Of a DNA stretch of 64,000 nt, positions 19,158-25,850 are shown piece after piece; position 1 is the stretch's first letter; each line of letters begins with the position of its first letter. The notes under the pieces were generated by a model, which ran no database searches, was not told where the DNA came from, and saw only the letters and a program-made list of their open reading frames with translations. The position numbers and the translations under genes were made by a program. The DNA comes from Bizionia paragorgiae (lineage in GTDB: Bacteria > Bacteroidota > Bacteroidia > Flavobacteriales > Flavobacteriaceae), in assembly GCF_900107625.1 (NCBI RefSeq), contig NZ_FNQK01000005.1, positions 1 to 64,000 of the forward strand, in the 5' to 3' direction.

Positions 19158-19850
19158 ATGAAAAAACGATTTTTAAAAACATTTTTACCGGTGATGCTGT
19201 TAGTATCAGCCGTATTTATAATAGGATCTGGATGTGGGGATGGTATAAGTAATCCACCTCAAGATTTCCAAGATTATTGGCCAGACATAGATCAAGATAG
19301 CTATGGCGATGCATCTGTATCTCCTACTACTTATGCATCTAGTGACGCTCCCGCAAATTACGTGATGGATAACACCGATTGTAATGACAACGATGCAACT
19401 ATATATCCAGGAGCAACAGAAATTCTTGATAATGGAGTTGATGAGGATTGTAATGGTTACATATCTATCACTTTATTTGTAGATGCAGATGGAGATGGTT
19501 TTGGTAAAGCAATAGAAGTTTTAGAATTATTGGTAGATGAAAGTATACCTAGCGGATATTCATATTATGCAGGAGACTGTAATGATGATGATGCCGCTAT
19601 AAACCCATTAGTCGATGAAATTGTAGGTAATGGAATAGACGATAACTGTGATGGAGATATAGACATTGTAGAATATTACACAGACGCAGATGGCGATGGT
19701 TATGGAGCAGGTAGTGCTTTGCCGCCACCAGCAGCAGGTGTAAATAATAATTTAGATTGTGATGATACTAATGCTAATATTCACCCCTATACTAGAGAAT
19801 TTTTAAATGATGGTATAGACAGTAATTGTGATGGTGAAGATAATACCTAG
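19158..19850 (+). CDS. MopE-repeat, Asp-rich lipoprotein
   Basis: The 230-residue lipoprotein has the signal VSAVFIIGSGC (Cys26). It holds three putative metal-binding MopE-type repeats, each DC(N/D)D...(Y/N/H)P...(N/D)G(V/I)D..C(N/D)G, at residues 74-100, 140-166 and 200-226. Calcium-loop-like DxDxDG motifs lie between them (DADGDGFG 109-116, DADGDGYG 176-183). The repeats carry paired cysteines and many aspartates, so metal binding (Ca or Cu) is likely but not proved. It sits 4 bases after the Lgt paralogue in one operon. Two decayed copies of the same family lie within 1.6 kb downstream. Confidence 0.88.
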   Translation: MKKRFLKTFLPVMLLVSAVFIIGSGCGDGISNPPQDFQDYWPDIDQDSYGDASVSPTTYASSDAPANYVMDNTDCNDNDATIYPGATEILDNGVDEDCNGYISITLFVDADGDGFGKAIEVLELLVDESIPSGYSYYAGDCNDDDAAINPLVDEIVGNGIDDNCDGDIDIVEYYTDADGDGYGAGSALPPPAAGVNNNLDCDDTNANIHPYTREFLNDGIDSNCDGEDNT

Positions 19851-19884
19851 AAAATAGTACAAACTAGACTTTGAAACCTTTAAA

Positions 19885-19925
19885 ACTCCATATTTCAATT
19901 TATTTACTATTAATATGGAGTTTTT
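19885..19925 (+). terminator. Terminator after the MopE lipoprotein gene
   Basis: A 9-bp perfect stem ACTCCATAT / ATATGGAGT with a long (18-base) loop and a five-T tail starts 34 bases after the stop codon. Confidence 0.7.
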
Positions 19926-20004
19926 CTATTGCCCAATAAATTACCAATTATTTTGTAGGTACTGGCTTACCAAACAACAACATATACAGAATCTGTGATT
20001 ATAA

Positions 20005-20206
20005 GATGATTACAAATCTCTTAATCCATATGCTAGTAAAATTAAAAGTAAGGGAATAGACAATAGTCGAAATGAAGGTCCAGACATCTATGAAATTTAT
20101 GAAAACGCAAAAGGTGATGATACTATTATAAACTTATGAAATTGAAGTAAAAAACGGTATGGATAATACGTGTAATATCATGATAATGATAGATGAAAAT
20201 TTATAA
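20005..20206 (+). pseudogene. Decayed MopE-repeat gene (copy 2)
   Basis: The 386-base gap between the MopE gene and the CPBP gene holds a frameshifted remnant. From 20005 one frame reads DDYKSLNPYASKIKSKGIDN then SRNEGPDIYEIYENAKGDD, ending at TGA 20137-20139. This follows the intact protein's AINPLVDEIVGNGIDDNCDG and DIDIVEYYTDADGDG. A second frame, shifted by one base, continues EIEVKNGMDNTCN to TAA 20204-20206, matching the next repeat's EILDNGVDEDCN. Cysteines and aspartates of the repeat are partly lost. No start codon or signal peptide survives upstream in frame. Confidence 0.7.
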
Positions 20207-20236
20207 AATTAATAAATTTTTAAAATCCATTTAAGA

Positions 20237-21169
20237 ATGAAAACCATAGTGAAATATATAAGAACACATCTAAAAGAGGATTATAATACCTCTACATACC
20301 TTATTTTTATATTGTTTTTAAGTGTTTTTATCTCTATAAATCATGCTACAGATTTAGCCGTAAATTTTTTAAGTAATACTATAAATACGCCATTGCTTGT
20401 AGTGTCTTATTTTTTGTTTTTTGGATTTGCTTATTACGCAACAATAGCAATAATAGTTTTTACAAAATCAGATTATAGCTTTATAAAATCGCGTGGTTTT
20501 TGGTTTACTAGCATATTTGCTATTCTTTTAGTGAGTTTACGATTAGGATTTTTAGAACACTACAAATGGATTTATGAAAATACTGCACCTGAAAAAGCTT
20601 TTTTTTATATTAAAATAGCCACTAGAGCAATGCGTACCCTTATATTTTCCTTCGGAATTTTATTTTTCTATTATTTTTTTGAAAAGTATAACACCAATTT
20701 TTATGGTTTTTCAACAAAAAAATTAAGTTGGAAACCATATTTTTTACTCTTGCTATTTGTAATTCCTGTTATTATTATTGCATCATTTCAACCTAGTTTT
20801 TTAAGTCAATATCCTTCAATTGGTTATACAGGTAACACTATAAATAAGATGAATGCTTTAGCTATTTATGAAGCTGTATATTTATTAGATTTTATTTCTA
20901 TAGAGTGGTTTTTTAGAGGATTTCTTGTTTTAAGTATGATTAAAATTTTGGGCTCCAAGTCTATTTTACCTATGGTAGCATTATATGTTTTTTTTCATAT
21001 TGGAAAACCTACTGGGGAAATTATAGGCTCAATATTTGGCGGTTATCTTTTAGGGATTATTTCTTTGCACAGTAAATCTATTATTGGGGGAATTATTATT
21101 CATATAGGAGTCGCATTTTTAATGGATTTTATGGCAATTATTCAAAAACTTGATATTTATTATCGTTAA
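20237..21169 (+). CDS. CPBP-type intramembrane protease homologue
   Basis: The 310-residue protein has about eight membrane helices. The C-terminal third matches the CPBP (Rce1/CAAX-protease-like) family: motif 1 at 221-227 reads SIEWFFR, motif 2 is VFFHIGKP (His254), and a third motif is HIGVAFLMD (His289). The family consensus for motif 1 is EExxxR; here the first Glu, the catalytic one in Rce1, is Ile222 while Glu223 and Arg227 are kept. Activity is therefore uncertain. It lies between two decayed MopE-like genes, downstream of the Lgt paralogue and MopE lipoprotein, and may process or protect that system. Base composition is very AT-rich. Confidence 0.8.
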   Translation: MKTIVKYIRTHLKEDYNTSTYLIFILFLSVFISINHATDLAVNFLSNTINTPLLVVSYFLFFGFAYYATIAIIVFTKSDYSFIKSRGFWFTSIFAILLVSLRLGFLEHYKWIYENTAPEKAFFYIKIATRAMRTLIFSFGILFFYYFFEKYNTNFYGFSTKKLSWKPYFLLLLFVIPVIIIASFQPSFLSQYPSIGYTGNTINKMNALAIYEAVYLLDFISIEWFFRGFLVLSMIKILGSKSILPMVALYVFFHIGKPTGEIIGSIFGGYLLGIISLHSKSIIGGIIIHIGVAFLMDFMAIIQKLDIYYR

Positions 21170-21259
21170 ATACAAAGGGCAGTTCCTTGCAACAAATACA
21201 CGTTTGTTTAAATAGCTATTGTTTTTCGCTAACATAAAAACAATGTTTGTTTAACTACA

Positions 21260-21436
21260 GTAAAAAAAAATATATTAATAACCTTACTCTTTACCTTAAT
21301 TTTTGTGGTAAAAGGGTGTTGAAAACCAGAAAAAATCTGGGTAATATGTTCTAATGGAGATATTCATCCGTATGCTATGGAAAGAGATAATGGGATTGAT
21401 AATGATTGTGATGGTATAGTAGATGAATTAATCTAA
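21260..21436 (+). pseudogene. Decayed mini MopE lipoprotein (copy 3)
   Basis: A single 59-codon frame within the 369-base gap before the propeller gene reads KKNILITLLFTLIFVVKGC, a complete lipoprotein signal with its Cys, then TGA (21320-21322). In the same frame it continues with CSNGDIHPYAMERDNGIDND and CDGIVDELI before TAA (21434-21436). The second part matches the last MopE repeat of the intact neighbour (ANIHPYTREFLNDGIDSNCDG). The expected ATG is GTA (21260-21262). Most of the original repeats are missing, so it is an internally deleted and start-less relative. The rest of the gap shows nothing else I can name. Confidence 0.75.
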
Positions 21437-21538
21437 AAATTTAAAAAAAAATTAATTAATGGGTAACAATTTTCAACTTATGGTATATAAAGATGAAAAA
21501 TGATACTTCTGTATTATTAATAATTCAAAACAAAACAT

Positions 21539-22588
21539 ATGAAAATTTACACCAAATCTCTAAAATTCCTGACCCTTACAGTTGTACTCACGCTGTTTTT
21601 TAGTTGTAGCGATAATAGCTCTTCAGATCCTTCAGGAAGTACAATTACGCCACAGTATGCCTATATTACCGATGGTAATGAATTAAAAATCATTGATGTT
21701 GCTACGCCAACATCACCTCTATTTGTTAGTGGTGTGACGGTAAATACATCTTATTTTGTAAGTGTATCTCCTAATATTGCTTACGTGGCACAATATGATG
21801 CTACGGCTCCGTATTTGAGTCTTATTGATATTAGTAACGCTTCAAATCCAACGGTTTCGTTAACAGTGCCTAAAGACAATTCGCTTGCATTTAGCTTATT
21901 AAGTGATATGTATACGGTGAATAATGTGGGGTATTTAACCGATGTTTATCGCGGTTTACATGTTATAGACGTCGCTAATAATAATTTTAGTTCTCAAGTG
22001 AATTTAGGAGGAGACGCCATGAGCTTGACAAAAGTGCAAAACGAACTCTTCGTTATAGATCAAGCTAACGGTTTACATTCTTACGATGTTACTACTCCAG
22101 GGAGCCCTGTACCAACAGGAACACTAAATAACACAGATATTGATACAGCTTCTTATAGCGACTCCCCGTTTGGTCAATACCATAGTTGGGTGGAAACAGA
22201 TGGTGTTTCTCTTTTTGTAGCAAATACAATTGATAAAAAGATAAAGCAATTTGATGCGACTACCTTAACCTTAGTTAATGAAGTATCATTAGAGGGGTAT
22301 CCAACGGCCTTTGCAATTCATAATGGTCACGCTTTTATAACCATGAAGGCAAGTAGTAATGCGCCGTTACAAAACAGTTTCGACGGAGTAAGGATGTACG
22401 ATTTGGCAACCTTAACATTAGTCGATATGAAACCTCTAAGTAAAACGAGTGGCATAGCATTACACAATAACCATGCTTATGTAACCGATGGAGATGGATT
22501 GCATATCTATGATGTGTCTGGAAATAACTTTGCCTTACAATCTACCTTGGCTGCTGGTTTTGGAAACTTTATAGCTCTTGGTCAATAA
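21539..22588 (+). CDS. LVIVD-type beta-propeller lipoprotein (paralogue A)
   Basis: The 349-residue lipoprotein has the signal VVLTLFFSCSDNSSSD. The rest is a propeller of LVIVD-like repeats, each with an aromatic strand and a 'x-x-x-D-(I/V)-S/A' turn: YITDGNELKIIDVATP, YLTDVYRGLHVIDV, LFVANTIDKKIKQFD, AFITMK, AYVTDGDGLHIYDVSG. Such repeats occur in Bacteroidota surface proteins of unknown ligand. The protein is closely related to the C-terminal part of the product of 23746-25197 (shared: IDKK(I/L)K, AFITMK, APLQ.SFDG, AYVTD..GLHIYD, GGFGN(F/Y)IA). It opens a run of five lipoprotein genes with short gaps, probably one operon. Confidence 0.85.
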   Translation: MKIYTKSLKFLTLTVVLTLFFSCSDNSSSDPSGSTITPQYAYITDGNELKIIDVATPTSPLFVSGVTVNTSYFVSVSPNIAYVAQYDATAPYLSLIDISNASNPTVSLTVPKDNSLAFSLLSDMYTVNNVGYLTDVYRGLHVIDVANNNFSSQVNLGGDAMSLTKVQNELFVIDQANGLHSYDVTTPGSPVPTGTLNNTDIDTASYSDSPFGQYHSWVETDGVSLFVANTIDKKIKQFDATTLTLVNEVSLEGYPTAFAIHNGHAFITMKASSNAPLQNSFDGVRMYDLATLTLVDMKPLSKTSGIALHNNHAYVTDGDGLHIYDVSGNNFALQSTLAAGFGNFIALGQ

Positions 22589-22617
22589 TTTGAAAATAAT
22601 TTAAATAAAAAAATATA

Positions 22618-23067
22618 ATGAAATCAACAATAAAATATTTAGTACTAGTCGTATTTGCATTATCAATTTTTAATTGTGATAATGATGACGGTGACCCGGT
22701 AACATCACCAAATGAAGATGTTTGTAATTATCAAGGCCTAACAGCACTTATAAATAATACACATACATTAATTCCTGAAGCCGAATTACAAACCGATTTT
22801 TTCCCGAACAATGATGGTCCAGGTATACCGGCTGTAGAAGTTTTTTATACCACTAACCCAGGTTCTACATTTATTGTTACAAGAGCGGTTACTTTAGGGG
22901 CTGTAGATTCTAATCCAGAAATAAAAATTGATGATGTAGACTATTCTGGTGTGATTACCTGTCAAAGAGCAGGAAGTGCCGTTGGAGATGAGTTAAGATT
23001 CGATATTCTTTTAGACAACGGTTATGAAGCAGAATTATGTGTAATTATAGATGATGTAAATCCATAA
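22618..23067 (+). CDS. Small surface-type lipoprotein
   Basis: The 149-residue lipoprotein has the signal LVVFALSIFNCDNDDGD; the acidic run after Cys resembles the Bacteroidota surface-export signal. The mature part is a compact beta-rich domain with three further cysteines (VCNYQG, GVITCQRAG, AELCVIIDD), two of which could form disulfides. No known family is recognised. It starts 29 bases after propeller paralogue A and 15 bases before the next lipoprotein gene, consistent with one transcript. Confidence 0.75.
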   Translation: MKSTIKYLVLVVFALSIFNCDNDDGDPVTSPNEDVCNYQGLTALINNTHTLIPEAELQTDFFPNNDGPGIPAVEVFYTTNPGSTFIVTRAVTLGAVDSNPEIKIDDVDYSGVITCQRAGSAVGDELRFDILLDNGYEAELCVIIDDVNP

Positions 23068-23082
23068 ATAGCCATTAAACAT

Positions 23083-23739
23083 ATGAAACACATAAAATTA
23101 CTTTTAGTTGTATTAATCACTGTTTTTAGCTGTGATAATAATGACGATGAACAAACCGATCCAGTAACACCTACTGATGGATTTACACATAATAATGTAT
23201 TCTATCCAACGCCAAATGCCTATTTTGAAATCGATGAGGACGATGACGATCCTAATATTGGAGGTGATGGTTTTCCAGATAATTATAGTTTTTTCTTTTC
23301 TAACGGACGGATGTTCGATAATGAAATTCACGTTAACGGGGTAAATGATGATTATCTATTTTCTTTAAATACGACAAACTGGGTTTTTCTAAATGTAGAA
23401 GTGGAGGATAATCCAAGTCTATCGAATGCAGGACCGCTACCAGGAAATACATATATAGTATCGAGTATTCACGATTCTGTAATTATTGAAGATGGTCAAA
23501 TAGAACCTTTAAATCCTGTATATATAAATAATAATACAGAGTTCGGAATTGGAAGCGAAAATACGGGCATTTTTAATTTTCCTGGGACACAAGGACCAAC
23601 TGTAACTATAAACGCTATTAATATAGACAATGCAAACCAAGAAAATAGCACTGTAGATATTGACTATACGTTTATGAACGGCGATGGAGAAGTTATTACA
23701 GGACATTATGAAGGTACATTTGGTATCATTTTAGACTAA
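23083..23739 (+). CDS. Surface-type lipoprotein, unknown family
   Basis: The 218-residue protein has the signal LLLVVLITVFSCDNNDDEQ with acidic residues after the lipobox Cys, suggesting surface exposure. The mature domain (from residue about 35) begins FTHNNVFYPTPNAYFEID, contains a Gly/Asp loop (DDDDPNIGGDGFPDN) that could bind calcium, and ends in a beta motif (YTFMNGDGEVITGHYEGTFGIILD) common in small Bacteroidota lipoproteins. No enzyme motif is seen. It lies in the five-gene lipoprotein cluster with 15- and 6-base gaps to its neighbours. Confidence 0.75.
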   Translation: MKHIKLLLVVLITVFSCDNNDDEQTDPVTPTDGFTHNNVFYPTPNAYFEIDEDDDDPNIGGDGFPDNYSFFFSNGRMFDNEIHVNGVNDDYLFSLNTTNWVFLNVEVEDNPSLSNAGPLPGNTYIVSSIHDSVIIEDGQIEPLNPVYINNNTEFGIGSENTGIFNFPGTQGPTVTINAINIDNANQENSTVDIDYTFMNGDGEVITGHYEGTFGIILD

Positions 23740-23745
23740 ATAAAC

Positions 23746-25197
23746 ATGAAACAAATGAAAAATATACGAATACTACTTGTAGCACTAGTCATTTTATTTT
23801 ACAGTTGTAGTGAACAAAATGGATCTCAATCTTATATAGGGGATTTATGTGGAGACGGTGAACAGGGTTTTGTTGTAAACACAACAGGTGATAGCTTTAA
23901 TGGTAATGTCCATTTTAATGGCGACGATGTGATTGTACAATATGTTACAGGTCACCCAGACGGTGATTATTACCACATTTTTAATACTACTAATAGTCCT
24001 CTTATGGATTTCTACACCTTTGCAATTGCTACAGGGAGTACGTCCACATTTGGTCAAAATTTTAATGTTTTAGATGGTACTTATCTTGCTATGGATGGAA
24101 GTACGTTTCCCCTAAATAACTCTTATGTTTTAACGACGACTCAAGGAGGTGCCCAGCCCGGGGATTTGATAAATATAGAATTTTCTGGATTAAGTGAGTT
24201 TCATGAAGAACCGTTTACTTTAGAAGGACGCTTGTGTGTAACTATCGATGAGGTAGTAAGCGTAGCAAACTATGTGTATATAACAGATGGTTCAAGTCTA
24301 AAAGTGGTTAATGTTTCTAACGTTTTATCACCAAGTTTAGAAACCACTATTGCAGCACCAACATCTTACTATGTAAATACTGCTAATAGTGTTGCTTATG
24401 TCGGACATTTTGATGCCATCGAACCATTTGTAAGTTTTGTAAATATTGCTAATCCTCCAACGGCTTCTATTTATGGATCTGTTGCTAAAGGTGCAACTTA
24501 CGGTAGACTTACAGATGTTGTTAAAGTAGAGGACTACACATACCTTTCGGATGAATACAGAGGATTTCATAAATTCCATATGTCTAGTGCAGATTATAAT
24601 ATAGTTGATGGCCATGACACAATGAGTATGGTTAAAAATGGCGATGATTTAGTTATTATAGATATGGCATCCGCTTTACACAAAATAGATGTAACAGATG
24701 CCAGTGCGCCCATAATTACAAACACATATAGTACGTATACAGATGTCGATACGAGTTCTTATCCATTCAGCAATGGCAGTTTTCATAGTTGGACAAGAAC
24801 CGACGGCACGAACTACTACGTGGCTAATATTATAGATAAAAAATTAAAGAAGTTTCAAGAAACCGGTTTTGGTTATAATTTGGTTGGAGAAGCCGTTATT
24901 GATGGGCATGCTACTGCTTTGGCTATTAATGGTTCTTTTGCTTTTATTACAATGAAACCAAGTCCAGATGCACCTCTTCAAACAAGTTTTGACGGTATTA
25001 AAATGGTGAATTTAAATACTATGACAGTTGTAGACTCTAAACCATTAGCTCAGGCAAGTGGGGTGGTAGTAAATTTAAACTATGCATACGTAACCGATGC
25101 TAATGGATTACATATTTACGATATATCTAGTGGAAGCTTAAACCACTTGAGTACGTTTACAGGTGGCTTTGGAAATTATATTGCGATTAATAATTAA
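23746..25197 (+). CDS. Two-domain lipoprotein with LVIVD-type propeller (paralogue B)
   Basis: The 483-residue lipoprotein has the signal LLVALVILFYSCSEQNG. Residues about 25-165 form a beta domain ending in PGDLINIEFSGLSEF and EGRLCVTIDEV, similar in style to the free-standing small lipoproteins beside it. Residues about 170-483 form a propeller paralogous to the product of 21539-22588, sharing HSW, DKKLKKF, AFITMKPSPDAPLQTSFDG, YVTDANGLHIYDIS and GGFGNYIAI. It looks like a fusion of the two protein types in the cluster. The start could be the ATG at 23746 or the one at 23755; both keep the signal peptide. Confidence 0.83.
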   Translation: MKQMKNIRILLVALVILFYSCSEQNGSQSYIGDLCGDGEQGFVVNTTGDSFNGNVHFNGDDVIVQYVTGHPDGDYYHIFNTTNSPLMDFYTFAIATGSTSTFGQNFNVLDGTYLAMDGSTFPLNNSYVLTTTQGGAQPGDLINIEFSGLSEFHEEPFTLEGRLCVTIDEVVSVANYVYITDGSSLKVVNVSNVLSPSLETTIAAPTSYYVNTANSVAYVGHFDAIEPFVSFVNIANPPTASIYGSVAKGATYGRLTDVVKVEDYTYLSDEYRGFHKFHMSSADYNIVDGHDTMSMVKNGDDLVIIDMASALHKIDVTDASAPIITNTYSTYTDVDTSSYPFSNGSFHSWTRTDGTNYYVANIIDKKLKKFQETGFGYNLVGEAVIDGHATALAINGSFAFITMKPSPDAPLQTSFDGIKMVNLNTMTVVDSKPLAQASGVVVNLNYAYVTDANGLHIYDISSGSLNHLSTFTGGFGNYIAINN

Positions 25198-25211
25198 AAC
25201 ATTTCTAAATT

Positions 25212-25760
25212 ATGAAAATAATAATAAATTACGTAGTCGTTTTTGTATTAGTAGTAACAGCTTTTAGTTGCGGTAGTGATGACGATGCTGTAATAACACC
25301 AACCCAAAATACTGCGGAGTATTTTAAATATTCTATTGACAATGGTCCAGTACGTATTTTCGATTTAACAGCTAAAGGTACCCATAGTACAAATGCTAAT
25401 TCTCTATCTGAAAGATTCGCTTTTAGGGCAGGAGCAGGTACGGCAAACGGATCTAGTGTTTTTGTGGATGCCGATTTTACATTTCAAGATTTTAATGCAT
25501 TTTTAAGCACAAATACATTTGATTGGGGAGTATCAGATGGGATCTCAAATAATTTTTATTTTTATGAGTTGTCTAATTCGCACCCTTTTGTACCTAGTGG
25601 AATAGATTTTCCGCCAAACCCAGTGGTGTGTACTGTTACATTGCACCCTACTAATGTAGGAGATTACCTAGAGTTTAGTTTTGAAGGTAATTTTTTATAT
25701 GCTTCCGATTTATCTATACAAGGATTTGTGTCTGGTGAAGGAAGAATTTTAAGAGAATAA
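25212..25760 (+). CDS. Small surface-type lipoprotein
   Basis: The 182-residue protein has the signal FVLVVTAFSCGSDDDA, with an Asp run after the lipobox region. The mature part is one beta-rich domain starting TAEYFKYSIDNGPVRIFDLTA and ending VGDYLEFSFEGNFLYASDLS with a terminal GEGRILRE. This ending parallels the N-domain end of the neighbouring propeller protein (PGDLINIEFSG...EGRL), suggesting a shared fold. Function is unknown. It is the last gene of the lipoprotein run, 14 bases after paralogue B and 90 bases before the sensor kinase. Confidence 0.75.
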   Translation: MKIIINYVVVFVLVVTAFSCGSDDDAVITPTQNTAEYFKYSIDNGPVRIFDLTAKGTHSTNANSLSERFAFRAGAGTANGSSVFVDADFTFQDFNAFLSTNTFDWGVSDGISNNFYFYELSNSHPFVPSGIDFPPNPVVCTVTLHPTNVGDYLEFSFEGNFLYASDLSIQGFVSGEGRILRE

Positions 25761-25850
25761 CACCAAAGTCTTACATTATAGGATTAATTATAAAATGTAA
25801 TCTAAAAATAAATTTATCCGTTATATTTAAGGCTATAAAACCAACCAACA

